From NCBI RefSeq assembly GCF_022179305.1, contig NZ_BPQP01000049.1:91605-155604 (forward strand): a DNA stretch of 64,000 bases. Reading direction: 5' to 3'. This stretch comes from Methylobacterium iners. GTDB taxonomy: Bacteria > Pseudomonadota > Alphaproteobacteria > Rhizobiales > Beijerinckiaceae. Below, piece by piece: positions 37,214 to 45,653 of this stretch. Position numbers and translations under genes: made by a program. Positions within the stretch are counted from its first letter, which is position 1; each line of letters opens with the position of its first letter. The notes beneath the pieces were generated by a model. The model saw only the letters and a list, made by a program, of their open reading frames with translations, was not told where the DNA came from and made no database searches.

Positions 37214-38184
37214 CGCGAGGCCATCATCGCCTCCAGGCGGGCGAGGAGGGCGGCCTCGTCCTCGAAGCGGAGGGTGACGGAGAACGTCTCAGCGGGAAAG
37301 CCTGGCGGCAGGCGCACATGGTCCTTCTCGGTGGTGACGAGGACGGCGCCGGCACGCTGGGCGGCCTCCGCGAGAGCATCGAGATCCCGCGGCCGGTAGG
37401 GGTGGTGGTCGGGGAAGGCGCGCGTGCCGGCGATGCGGGCGCCGGCCTCCCGCAGGCTCGCGAAGAACTTCTCGGGTCGGCCAATCCCGGCGAAGGCGAA
37501 CACGGCGCGGTCCCGGAACGCGGCCCCGACCGGCGCCAATCGCGCCCTGTGGACGGCGAGACCGCGTTCCGTGGCCCCGCGGGCCAGGCGCTCCCCCGGC
37601 TCGCCCCCGCCGATCAACACGAGCCCGTGGACGTGGCGCCATTGCCGCGGCAGCGGCACGCGCAAGGGCCCTGCGGGGAAGGGCAGGCCGTTGCCGATTC
37701 CCACCGCCGCATCCACCACGGCGAGCGAGAGATCCTTGGCGAGGCTCGGGTTCTGCAGGCCGTCATCCATCACGATGACGGCCGCTCCCCGCGCCGCGCA
37801 GAGCCGCGCGCCGGCGGGACGGTCGCGGGCGACGATCGTGGGTCCGGCCCGCGCGAGGAGCAGGGGCTCGTCTCCGGTTTCGGCCGCGGAGTGCCTAGTC
37901 GGATCGATCGCGACCGGGCCGGCGAGGCGGCCGCCATAGCCGCGGGTCAGGAAGGCCGGCGCGGCATCGAGCCGGCGCAGGAGCGCGGCCAGCGCGAGCG
38001 CCGTCGGGGTCTTGCCGGCCCCCCCCAGGGTGAAGTTGCCGACGCAGAGGACGGGGCAGGGCGCGGCCTCGCCGGGGCGGTCCATCCGGGCCGCGGTGTG
38101 GCGGCCGTAGAACCGGCCGAGCGGCGCCAGCAGCCGCGCGGCGGGATGGTCCGGACTGCCCTCCCAGAAGGCCGGGGCACGCAT
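37210..38184 (-). CDS. lpxK: Tetraacyldisaccharide 4'-kinase LpxK
   Basis: LpxK adds the 4'-phosphate to the lipid A precursor, giving lipid IVA, at the inner membrane. The 324-residue protein has the Walker A-like CVGNFTLGGAGKTPTALAL, followed by FLTRGYGGR, GDEPLLLAR and VIVMDDGLQNPSL. The C-terminal part includes VLVTTEKDHVRL. It lies last in the operon DUF374-waaA-lpxK, 10 bp after waaA. Confidence 0.96.
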   Translation of the reverse strand: MRAPAFWEGSPDHPAARLLAPLGRFYGRHTAARMDRPGEAAPCPVLCVGNFTLGGAGKTPTALALAALLRRLDAAPAFLTRGYGGRLAGPVAIDPTRHSAAETGDEPLLLARAGPTIVARDRPAGARLCAARGAAVIVMDDGLQNPSLAKDLSLAVVDAAVGIGNGLPFPAGPLRVPLPRQWRHVHGLVLIGGGEPGERLARGATERGLAVHRARLAPVGAAFRDRAVFAFAGIGRPEKFFASLREAGARIAGTRAFPDHHPYRPRDLDALAEAAQRAGAVLVTTEKDHVRLPPGFPAETFSVTLRFEDEAALLARLEAMMASR

Positions 38185-38194
38185 CAGGCCCGGC

Positions 38195-39499
38195 TCACGA
38201 GGCGGTCATGGCCGCGAGCTTCATCTGGGCGACGAAGGGATCGAGCACCGCCAGCGTGCGCTCGACCGCGCCTTCGAAGGGACGGAAGGCACCCTGGCCG
38301 GCTTGCGCCATGGCCTGCAGGCGCTCGGGATCGCTGAGGAGATCGCCGACGCTCACGGCAAGATCGTCCGCATCCAGCACCGGGCGGGCGCCACCCACGG
38401 CGTCGAGGGCGGCGTAGACCTCGGAGAAATTCCCGACATGGGGCCCGTGCAGGATCGCGGCGTCGAGGCGGGCCGGCTCGATCGGGTTCTGGCCGCCATG
38501 GGGAACGAGGGAGCCGCCGAGGAAGACGAGGGGGGTCAGGCGGTAGAACAGGCCGAGTTCGCCCAGCGTGTCGGCCACGTAGAGGTCGATGGCGCGGTCC
38601 GGCTTCGCTCCTTGCGAGCGCCGTCCGGTTCGCAGGCCGGCCGCCGTGGCGAAGCGGGCGATCTCCTCGCCGCGGCGGGGATGGCGAGGCACGACGATGG
38701 TGAGAAGCTCGGGGATGCGGGCCTTCAGGGCGGCATGCGCCTCGGCGATCGCCTCGTCCTCGCCCGGATGGGTGCTCGCCGCCACCCAGATCGCGCGGCC
38801 CGCGAGCAGGGTGGCGAGCTCCGTCAGCTCCGCACGGTCGGCGGGTGGCACGGCGGAGTCGTATTTGAGGTTGCCCGCGACGCTCACCCGGGGCGCGCCG
38901 AGCCTGGCGAAGCGCTCGGCATCAGCGGCGGTCTGGGCGAGGCAGACCGCCACCCGCGAGAGCAACGCCTCCGCAGTGCGGGGCGAGCGCCCCCAGCCGC
39001 GGAAGGACCGCTCGGACATCCGGGCGTTGACGAGGAGGAGGGGCACCTCGCGCGCGTGGAGCGCGATGACCGTGTTCGGCCAGATCTCGGACTCGGCGAC
39101 GAGGGCGAGGTCGGGCCGCCAGTGGTCGAGGAAGCGCTCGACCCAGCGCGGCGCGTCGAGCGGCATGTACTGGTGGATCGCGCCCGAGGGCAGCCGCCGC
39201 CCGATCAGCTCGGCGGCGCTGCGCGTCCCCGTGGTGACGAGGACCGAGAAGCCGCGGGCGATCATGCCCTCGATCAGGCCCAGCAGGGAGAAGGTCTCGC
39301 CGACGCTCGCCCCGTGCATCCAGACGAGGGCGCCGTCGGGCCGCTCACGCCCGGGCAAGCCCCGCCGCTCGGGTAGGCGGCCCGGATCCTCCTTGCCGCG
39401 GCGAGAGCGCCAGGCGAGAAGTCCTGCCACCGCCGGCTCCCCGAGATAAAGGCCGTAGCGATAGGCCTGGAGCGGAAGCGTCAGCGGCGCGGCCTTCAC
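38195..39499 (-). CDS. waaA: 3-deoxy-D-manno-octulosonic acid (Kdo) transferase WaaA
   Basis: WaaA (KdtA) attaches Kdo residues to lipid IVA. The 434-residue glycosyltransferase has an N-terminal hydrophobic anchor region (GLYLGEPAVAGLLAWR). Motifs include WMHGASVGE, LVTTGTRSAAELI, QYMPLDAP, LALVAESEIWPN, AASTHPGEDEAI and the C-terminal FLGGSLVPHGGQNPIEPA. The start is GTG at 39499, overlapping the DUF374 stop by 4 bp, and lpxK follows. Confidence 0.95.
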   Translation of the reverse strand: MKAAPLTLPLQAYRYGLYLGEPAVAGLLAWRSRRGKEDPGRLPERRGLPGRERPDGALVWMHGASVGETFSLLGLIEGMIARGFSVLVTTGTRSAAELIGRRLPSGAIHQYMPLDAPRWVERFLDHWRPDLALVAESEIWPNTVIALHAREVPLLLVNARMSERSFRGWGRSPRTAEALLSRVAVCLAQTAADAERFARLGAPRVSVAGNLKYDSAVPPADRAELTELATLLAGRAIWVAASTHPGEDEAIAEAHAALKARIPELLTIVVPRHPRRGEEIARFATAAGLRTGRRSQGAKPDRAIDLYVADTLGELGLFYRLTPLVFLGGSLVPHGGQNPIEPARLDAAILHGPHVGNFSEVYAALDAVGGARPVLDADDLAVSVGDLLSDPERLQAMAQAGQGAFRPFEGAVERTLAVLDPFVAQMKLAAMTAS

Positions 39500-40260
39500 G
39501 CAGAGGTTCCGACGGCGTGGTGCTCCGGCTCGATCCGGTTCTGGCTGCCCTGGACGCGGTCCTGGCGCCCGACCAGGGCGTAGGCCTGATCGTGGACGCG
39601 GTTGAGCTCGGCCTGGACCCGCAGCCGCAGGGCCTCGAAGGCCTCGTCACCGACCTCGCGCGGCACCAGGATCGGCTCGCCGAAGACCATCGCGCCGCGG
39701 CCGAAGGGCAGGCCGAGGCAGGCCCGGTCCCAGGAATTGAAGCGGATGTGCCGGCTCGTCACGACGGCGACGGGCACGATCGGCCTCCCCGAGAAGCGGG
39801 CGAGCGTCAGGATGCCGGCGTCGCAGCGGCGCGAGACCTTGGGCACGTCGGCGCTGAAGGCGACGGTCTCGCCGTCCTTGAGCGCGCGCAGCATGGCGCG
39901 CAAGCCCTCGGCGCCGCCCTTGGCCTTGGCATCCCGCACGACCCGGCCACGGGCACCCGACGCCCGCATCACGCGCACGCCCATGCGGGTCAGCGCGATG
40001 GTGTTGATGTTGCCGTCGGCCGAACGCGAGATGATCGTGGCGATGCGGTCGTGCGGGCGGCGCATGAACGAGATCATCGTGTGCTGGCCGTGCCACATCG
40101 CCGCGATGAAGGGGCCGAGGCCGTCGAGCCAGGGATCGGGTTCGGGCGGCACCACGGTGAAGCGGTTCGTCCGGCGCACGAGCTGCAGGTAATGGCCGGC
40201 CAGGATGCCCAGCGCCTGCTGGACCGGTGCCGAACGCCCGATGCGTTTGACGAGGCTCAT
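39496..40260 (-). CDS. DUF374 lysophospholipid acyltransferase-like protein
   Basis: A 254-residue protein of the DUF374 (LPLAT-like) family found in LPS operons. The catalytic-type motif HxxxxD seen in classic acyltransferases is modified here (FIAAMWHGQHTMISFM). Others are SRSADGNINTIALTRMG, FSADVPKVSRRCDAGI and FSGRPIVPVAVVTSRHIR. A role in envelope lipid synthesis is likely from context with waaA and lpxK. The start is preceded by AGGAGCGAGACATG, a leader shared with two other genes. The last 30 residues are poorly conserved-looking. Confidence 0.85.
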   Translation of the reverse strand: MSLVKRIGRSAPVQQALGILAGHYLQLVRRTNRFTVVPPEPDPWLDGLGPFIAAMWHGQHTMISFMRRPHDRIATIISRSADGNINTIALTRMGVRVMRASGARGRVVRDAKAKGGAEGLRAMLRALKDGETVAFSADVPKVSRRCDAGILTLARFSGRPIVPVAVVTSRHIRFNSWDRACLGLPFGRGAMVFGEPILVPREVGDEAFEALRLRVQAELNRVHDQAYALVGRQDRVQGSQNRIEPEHHAVGTSA

Positions 40261-40484
40261 GTCTCGCTCCTGCGGGCTTCACGCCGGGTGGCGTCCGCCC
40301 CCTGGAGGTTCGATTCATGGCGAGGCGCGCGGATCGTCGGGCCACGTCGGCGGGCGCTCGCTCCGCCTGAGGTCTAGCCCCGATCCGATCACGGGCGCAA
40401 CCAATGCCATGTCCCTCCGGCCTCGCTTGACGCGCGGTCGGCGAGCCGCGATGGCGTCTGGCTGCCGCTCCGAACCGGGAATCG

Positions 40485-41384
40485 ATGTTCCGTCTCGCCC
40501 ACCTGTCCGACCCGCATGTGGGGCCGCTGCCGCGGCCGCGCCTGCGGCAGCTCCTGAGCAAGCGGGCGACCGGCTACGTGAACTGGCGGCGGGGCCGCAA
40601 GCACGGCCACGACATGGACGTGCTCGCCGCCATCGTCGCCGACCTCCATGCCCAGGGTCTCGACCACGTCGCCTGCACGGGCGACGTCTGCAATATCGGC
40701 CTTCCGAGCGAGTGGGCGACCGCGCGGATCTTCCTTGAAGCCCTCGGCAATCCGGAGATCGTAAGCTTCGTCCCCGGCAACCACGACGCCTACGTGCGCG
40801 GCTCCCTCGAGGGCCTGCTCGGGGCCTGCGGCGCCTGGACCACCGGCGACGACGCGGCCGCGGGCCAATTTCCCTATCTCAGGCGGCGCGGCGACGTCGC
40901 GATCATCGGCCTGTCCTCGGCGATCCCGACGAAGCCCTTCGTGGCGACGGGCCGGCTCGGGGAGACGCAGATCGCGCTCGCCGAGGCGATGCTTGGCGCG
41001 CTCGCGCGCGAAGCGGAGCCGCCCTGCCGGATCGTCATGATCCACCACCCGCCGGATCCCGGTGGGGCCAGCGCGGGGCGCGAGCTGAAGGATGCGGCCG
41101 CCTTCACGGCGATGATCGCGAGGGCCGGTGCGGAGCTGATCCTGCACGGGCACAACCACGTCCGCAGCGTGCGCTTCGTAGCGGGCGCCGGCGGCCGGGC
41201 GGTGCCGGTGGTCGGCGCCGCCTCGGCCTCGACGGGGCCGGGACGGCGCGACCGCCGGGCGAGCTACCACCTCTTCACGATCGCGCGGACGGAAGGGCGT
41301 TTTGTCATCGCCGCGGAGGAGCGGGGTTTGACCGACGAGGGCACGATCGGTCCGCTCGGCCTGCTCGGGCTCCAACAGGCTTGA
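40485..41384 (+). CDS. Calcineurin-like metallophosphoesterase
   Basis: A 299-residue dimetal phosphoesterase. All metal-binding blocks are present in order: LAHLSDPHVG, TGDVCN, VPGNHDAY, MIHHPP and LHGHNHV. The group includes CpdA-like cyclic-nucleotide and other phosphodiesterases, and the substrate is not apparent. The ATG at 40485 directly gives MFRLAHLSDPH. It is divergent from the LPS operon by 224 bp, a gap with no gene, and convergent with the 51-aa gene. Confidence 0.85.
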   Translation: MFRLAHLSDPHVGPLPRPRLRQLLSKRATGYVNWRRGRKHGHDMDVLAAIVADLHAQGLDHVACTGDVCNIGLPSEWATARIFLEALGNPEIVSFVPGNHDAYVRGSLEGLLGACGAWTTGDDAAAGQFPYLRRRGDVAIIGLSSAIPTKPFVATGRLGETQIALAEAMLGALAREAEPPCRIVMIHHPPDPGGASAGRELKDAAAFTAMIARAGAELILHGHNHVRSVRFVAGAGGRAVPVVGAASASTGPGRRDRRASYHLFTIARTEGRFVIAAEERGLTDEGTIGPLGLLGLQQA

Positions 41385-41399
41385 GCGCGTCGTCCGGCG

Positions 41400-41555
41400 T
41401 CAGACCTGCGCCGGCAGAATCCGCAACTGCCCAGCGATGCTGGCCTCGTAGCGTTCCGCCTGCAGGCGGGTCAGGCCGCTGATCAGGGCGATCGGTCCGC
41501 GATAGACCGTGTAGGTGCCGTCGTGTGTCGGCTTGACGCGAATCAGCTCGGACAT
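41400..41555 (-). CDS. Short conserved-looking protein, 51 residues
   Basis: A compact gene coding for MSELIRVKPTHDGTYTVYRG and then PIALISGLTRLQAERYEASI with the tail AGQLRILPAQV. A good ribosome-binding site GGGAG lies about 6 nt before the ATG, and the sequence is well mixed and not biased like a shadow frame. It looks like a small strand-rich domain, and no family is recognised. It converges on the phosphoesterase with a 15-bp gap. It is likely real but unsupported by homology here. Confidence 0.55.
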   Translation of the reverse strand: MSELIRVKPTHDGTYTVYRGPIALISGLTRLQAERYEASIAGQLRILPAQV

Positions 41556-41770
41556 GGGGAACTCCCTGCCTTTGAAGTGACCATCGACGCTGAAGACAAT
41601 ACGGCGATGTTAATCGGCCGTTCATCGAGCGCAAGTGGCCCCATCCGTTCTGGACAAGACTTTCGATGGCGCGGCGCACAACAGGCGAGATCACGGCCGC
41701 GTGAGTTAAGTGGAAAGTTGAGCCCGGCCCGCGCCTTGCTGCAATTGCAGCGCGGCAGGGCGCCCGCGGC

Positions 41771-42184
41771 TCAAGATTCCGCCGCGGCCTCGATGGCAGC
41801 CATATCGTCGTCCGAGAGCCCGAAATGGTGGCCGATCTCGTGGACGAGGACGTGGGTGACGAGGTGGCCGAGCGATTCGTCGTGCTCGGCCCAGTAATCG
41901 AGGAGCGGGCGCCGGTAGAGCCAGATCTGGTTCGGCATCTGCCCCGTGACGACCTCGCCCGCCTGCGCCAACCCAACGCCGCGGAACAGGCCGAGCAGGT
42001 CGAACTCTGTCTCGCAGCCCATCTCGGCCATAGTCTCGTCGTCGGGGAAATCCTCGACATGGATCGCGACGTCGGCGCAGAGTGCCCGGAATTCCTCCGG
42101 CAGTTCCGCGAAGGCCTCCCGCGCCATCGCCTCGAAGGCGTCGAGATCGGGCGCGCGCAGCCCGGCCCAGTCGGGCGGGTTCAC
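41771..42184 (-). CDS. Zinc metallopeptidase-like protein (MMP-like domain)
   Basis: A 137-residue minimal zincin-type protein. The zinc-binding HEIGHHFGLSDDD has the HExxH pattern with a third ligand nearby, as in the COG3824 family of predicted metallopeptidases. The N-terminal FAELPEEFRALCADVAIHVEDFPDD and GQMPNQIWLYRRP are typical of it. The start is GTG at 42184, overlapping the stop of the HAD gene by 4 bp. Its function is not established. Confidence 0.85.
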   Translation of the reverse strand: MNPPDWAGLRAPDLDAFEAMAREAFAELPEEFRALCADVAIHVEDFPDDETMAEMGCETEFDLLGLFRGVGLAQAGEVVTGQMPNQIWLYRRPLLDYWAEHDESLGHLVTHVLVHEIGHHFGLSDDDMAAIEAAAES

Positions 42185-42915
42185 CGGGGCGCCACCGCAG
42201 GCAGGACCCGCTGGCAGAGGAAGCCGGCGAGGTCGTTCGTGATGTGGTCGATATGGGGCTCCTTCACCGCCTCCTGCTCGAAGGCCTCGCGGAACGGGTC
42301 GAGGGTGCGGGGCACGACGAGGACGGTCGACATCCCGATCTCGTGGGGCACCACGAGGTTGCGGGCGATGTCCTCGAACAGGGCCGAGCGGTGCGGGTCG
42401 ACGCCGTGGCGTTCGAGGAAGCGCTCGTAGGTCGAGCGCTCGGGTTTGGGCACGAACTGCGCGTCGGCGATGTCGAACACGTCCTCGAAATGGTCGAGGA
42501 TGCCGAGCTTCCTCGCCACGTTCTCCGCGTGCCGGCGCGAGCCGTTGGTGAGGATGAGCTTGCGGCCGGGCAATTCCTTGATCGCGGCGCCCAGCGCCGC
42601 GTCGAGGGTGATGGTGGAGTGGTCGATGTCGTGGGCGAAGTCGAGGAAGTCGTGGGGGTCAATTCCCTCCTCTTGCATCAGCGCCTTCAGGGTCGTGCCG
42701 TAGCGGTGGTAGAAATACTTCTGCAGGGCACGGGCCGAGATCCCGTCGAGTCCGTAGAGCCGCATCACGTAGAGGGTGATGCGCTCGTCGACCTGCGGCC
42801 AGACGCGGGCGTCGCTCGGATAGAGCGTGTTGTCGAGGTCGAACACCCAGGTGTCGACCTGGCTGAAGCCGCGGGCGTCGGAGGTGGTGAAGTGGCTCTC
42901 GCCGGGAAGGAGCAC
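42181..42915 (-). CDS. HAD-family pyrimidine 5'-nucleotidase
   Basis: A 244-residue HAD hydrolase of the SDT1/YjjG-like branch that dephosphorylates pyrimidine mononucleotides. Motif I is WVFDLDNTLYPSD, motif II LILTNGS, motif III with K in VPKPERSTYERFL, and motif IV FEDIARNLVVP. The helical cap is residues 40-110. The start is GTG at 42915, with no good ribosome-binding site. An ATG at 42943 with AGGGG upstream lies in another frame. The metallopeptidase gene follows with 4-bp overlap. Confidence 0.85.
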   Translation of the reverse strand: MLLPGESHFTTSDARGFSQVDTWVFDLDNTLYPSDARVWPQVDERITLYVMRLYGLDGISARALQKYFYHRYGTTLKALMQEEGIDPHDFLDFAHDIDHSTITLDAALGAAIKELPGRKLILTNGSRRHAENVARKLGILDHFEDVFDIADAQFVPKPERSTYERFLERHGVDPHRSALFEDIARNLVVPHEIGMSTVLVVPRTLDPFREAFEQEAVKEPHIDHITNDLAGFLCQRVLPAVAPR

Positions 42916-43024
42916 GGTGTCCGGGGTCGTTGCAGGGACATGATCGTCAGCCCCTTCAGATGGGGGCCGGCAAGCTTGAGAACAGGTTTGCGGTTTTCGG
43001 ATGGCTCCCCAGGCGCCGCGCCTC

Positions 43025-43921
43025 TCAGGCTCGCCGGATCAGCGTGCCCGCGCCGTAATCGGTGAAGAGCTCCAGAAGCACCGCGTGGCCGACCTTGCCG
43101 TCGAGGATGACCACCGCCTCGACGCCCTGCTCGATGGCGTAGATGCAGGTCTCAATCTTGGGGATCATGCCGCCCGTAATGGTGCCGTCGGCCACCAGCC
43201 TCCGGCAATCCTCGACGGAGAGTTCCTGGATGAGCTTGCCCTCCTTGTCGAGGACGCCCGGCACGTCGGTGAGCAGCAGCAGGCGCTTGGCCCGGAGTGA
43301 GCCCGCGATGGCGCCGGCGAAGGTGTCGGCATTGACGTTGTAGGTCTGACCGTCGGCCCCGAAGGCGACGGGCGCCAGCACCGGGATCAGCTCGGCCTTC
43401 AGCACCGCGTCGAGGACGCCGCGCTCGACATGCTCGGGCTCGCCTACGAGGCCGAGATCGACCACCGCCTCGGTCTGGCTCTCCGGGTCCATCACGGTGC
43501 GCAAGGCCCGCTTGGCGCGGACCATGTTGCCGTCCTTGCCGCACAGACCGATGGCGCGGCCGCCCTCGGCCGAGATCCAGCCGACGATCTGCTTGTTGAT
43601 CGAGCCGGCCAAGACCATCTCGACCACCTCGACGGTGGCCTCGTCGGTGACGCGCAGGCCGCCCTTGAACTCCGATTCGATGCCGAGCCGGCCGAGCATC
43701 CGCCCGATCTGCGGGCCGCCGCCATGCACCACCACGGGCTTTAGGCCGGATTGCTCCAGGAGCACGATGTCCTCGGCGAAATCCTCGGCCGCGGCGCGAT
43801 CGCCCATGGCGTGGCCGCCGTACTTGATCACCACGATCTCTTGATCGTAGCGCTGCATGTGCGGCAGGGCCTGGACCAGGATCTCGGCGCGCACATGCAC
43901 GTTCGGCAGGGGATCTTTCAT
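43025..43921 (-). CDS. argB: N-acetylglutamate kinase ArgB
   Basis: ArgB phosphorylates N-acetylglutamate in arginine synthesis and is usually feedback-inhibited by arginine. The 298-residue amino-acid kinase has [63 protein letters not shown] and [11 protein letters not shown]. The N-terminal helix extension typical of arginine-sensitive enzymes is present (residues 1-25). It lies downstream of nothing in the operon, 109 bp before the HAD gene on the same strand. Confidence 0.97.
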   Translation of the reverse strand: MKDPLPNVHVRAEILVQALPHMQRYDQEIVVIKYGGHAMGDRAAAEDFAEDIVLLEQSGLKPVVVHGGGPQIGRMLGRLGIESEFKGGLRVTDEATVEVVEMVLAGSINKQIVGWISAEGGRAIGLCGKDGNMVRAKRALRTVMDPESQTEAVVDLGLVGEPEHVERGVLDAVLKAELIPVLAPVAFGADGQTYNVNADTFAGAIAGSLRAKRLLLLTDVPGVLDKEGKLIQELSVEDCRRLVADGTITGGMIPKIETCIYAIEQGVEAVVILDGKVGHAVLLELFTDYGAGTLIRRA

Positions 43922-44055
43922 CGGCGGGCAGGTCCTGGCGAGAGGTGACGCGAAGGGCGATGGCGCGCGGCTTCTAGCGCAGCCGGGCCGGGCTGCGAAG
44001 CGGCCGGCCGTAAAGATGGGGCGATCGGCGCCGGCGGCGACCGCTTGAGCCTTCG

Positions 44056-44063
44056 TTAACCAT
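44056..44063 (+). promoter_or_regulatory. TTAACCAT motif, possible CtrA half-site
   Basis: The 8-mer TTAACCAT within TTCGTTAACCATCCTGC is located about 45 bp before the start of the small gene at 44106. A similar sequence, CTCGTTAACCATACTGC, occurs at 56177-56193. TTAACCAT has been described as a CtrA half-site in alphaproteobacteria; binding here is inference. Confidence 0.3.
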
Positions 44064-44105
44064 CCTGCGCGATCCTAACCTGTGTTACGACGGATCATCG
44101 CTGCC

Positions 44106-44315
44106 ATGCTGAACGCCGACCCGCTTCTGCCCCGCCCCACCCTGACGAATCCGAGCCTGCTCGCCACGGCCCTCGATCGGCTGAGCAGCGGGACCGACTC
44201 CGTGACGGAGGTCTGGCGGGTTCTCACCGAGAACTACACCGTCGACCTCGACGCCGTCGCGATGCTGCTGCCGCGCCAGGAGCCCGAGCCGCTCTGGCTC
44301 GCCGCCCGCGACTGA
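44106..44315 (+). CDS. Small hypothetical protein
   Basis: A 69-residue acidic protein (TNPSLLATALDRLSSG, VTEVWRVLTENYTVDL, VAMLLPRQEPEPLWLAARD). It is predicted mainly helical, with no membrane segment and no recognised family. ATG 44106 is preceded weakly by ATCGCTGCC; a GTG at 44082 is an alternative start. It stands in a gap between divergent argB and another small gene. The frame has normal codon use, which supports it moderately. Confidence 0.5.
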   Translation: MLNADPLLPRPTLTNPSLLATALDRLSSGTDSVTEVWRVLTENYTVDLDAVAMLLPRQEPEPLWLAARD

Positions 44316-44508
44316 GCCGTCACCGCCTGCACGCCGAGCAGGCGGGCCATGCCACCTCACGAACCATCACCGCAAGAAACGATCCTGGCACACGCCATGC
44401 TTGGTACGGAACGATAACGGGGGACACCAAGGCAACAATCACGCGGCCGCTCGGACGCCAGAGCCACTCCGCGGACCTTTCTCGCCCATTCGCAAACGGG
44501 GGTCCGTC

Positions 44509-44784
44509 ATGTCCGAATTTCTGTCCGTTGCCCTGGTCTGCGCCGGCACGCTGCTGGCCCGGGACTGCTCCCGCACCACCGCCCTCGACGTCATCGTCGC
44601 CCCGGTCCGCACGCCCCTGCAGTGCATGATGCAGGCCCAAGCGACGACCGCCTCCGCGGGCCTGCTGGAGGGCGATTCCCGCTACCTCAAGGTCACCTGC
44701 GAGCGCCGTCACCACGACTTCCGAATGCTCCGGCGGGCTGGCTACGCCGCGGCCGTCGTGCTGGTGCCGCGCGACGCCATCTGA
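44509..44784 (+). CDS. Small hypothetical protein with N-terminal hydrophobic segment
   Basis: A 91-residue protein starting at ATG 44509, with GGGGG about 6 nt upstream. The N-terminal FLSVALVCAGTLLARDC could be a signal or short anchor. The remainder is mixed, with three more cysteines (QCMMQ, VTCER and RDCSR at the start). No family is recognised. It converges on the DUF937 gene. Confidence 0.5.
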   Translation: MSEFLSVALVCAGTLLARDCSRTTALDVIVAPVRTPLQCMMQAQATTASAGLLEGDSRYLKVTCERRHHDFRMLRRAGYAAAVVLVPRDAI

Positions 44785-44797
44785 GGCGCTGACACGT

Positions 44798-45544
44798 CTA
44801 CCGGGCGGAATCGCCATTCCGTTGCGAGGACGGCTCGGTCCAGAAGGCGTCGAACAGGCGCTGCATCGCCTTGGCGTTCTCCTGCTGCGCGTCGAGACCC
44901 GACTGGACGAGCTGCTGGAACAGCTCGAAGGGCGCACCCTCCTTGCCCCCCGCCGGCTCGGCCCCGCGGGACGGGCCCGGGCGCGTGGGAGGCTTGGCGA
45001 GGCTCTGGCTCCGCGAGCGGCCCGCAACCTCCGACTGCTTCGGAGCGCCGCCCGCGGCCAGGAAGGCGTCGACCATCTCGGTCCAGTAGGCGGCCGGCGG
45101 GAACCCGTAGAGCGCCGGCGACGGGCTCGGGGCCTGCGGCGGGGGCGGCGACTGGTTGATCATGACGTGGACGATGCCGGCCACGACCATCCCGGCGAGG
45201 ACGGGCAGCATCTGCTTCAGCACCGGGGTGGCGACGCCGCTCGCCGCGGCCGCCTGCTGGATCACGGCCTGGCTCAGGTGCGGCGAGCCGAAGAGCTGCT
45301 GGACGAGGAAGTCCGCCTGGGGTGAGGCCAGGCCGGGCCGGGCCGCATTCGGGCCGACCATGCCGAAGAGCTGAGCGAAGCCCGTCGGGTCCGTCACCGC
45401 ATTCCGCTGCAGGCCGAGGGTGAAGGCGGGCAGAAGCGCCTCCATCGCCCTGCGGCTCTGCTCGGGCGAGAGCCCGAATTGCTGACTCAAACCCTGGACA
45501 CCGTTGCCGCCCTGGGCCTGCAGGATGTCGAACAGGGTGAACAT
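44798..45544 (-). CDS. DUF937 domain protein
   Basis: A 248-residue protein with an N-terminal DUF937 helical domain (MFTLFDILQAQGGNGVQGLS, FGLSPEQSRRAMEALLPAFT, LFGSPHLSQAVIQQAAAASG). A hydrophobic helix (MLPVLAGMVVAGIVHVMI) follows, then a Pro/Ala-rich linker and a C-terminal amphipathic segment (FELFQQLVQSGLDAQQEN). DUF937 resembles YidB-type domains of unknown role. The C-terminal part recalls phasin-like helices, and phaC is in this window, but the link is speculative. The start ATG is at 45544. Confidence 0.78.
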   Translation of the reverse strand: MFTLFDILQAQGGNGVQGLSQQFGLSPEQSRRAMEALLPAFTLGLQRNAVTDPTGFAQLFGMVGPNAARPGLASPQADFLVQQLFGSPHLSQAVIQQAAAASGVATPVLKQMLPVLAGMVVAGIVHVMINQSPPPPQAPSPSPALYGFPPAAYWTEMVDAFLAAGGAPKQSEVAGRSRSQSLAKPPTRPGPSRGAEPAGGKEGAPFELFQQLVQSGLDAQQENAKAMQRLFDAFWTEPSSQRNGDSAR

Positions 45545-45653
45545 GACGGCGGGCCTCACGGAATGCGATGCCGGGACGGTACACCAAACGCACGCGCCGT
45601 CCGAATTTCCTGCGGTTCGACCGGGACTTGCCCTTCGAGGTCGGAGCCGCGGC

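Noticed and set aside
42915-42943. Frameshift at the start of the HAD nucleotidase
   Set aside because: An out-of-frame ATG with a possible ribosome-binding site exists, but the upstream codons show no family sequence, so a plain GTG start is sufficient.
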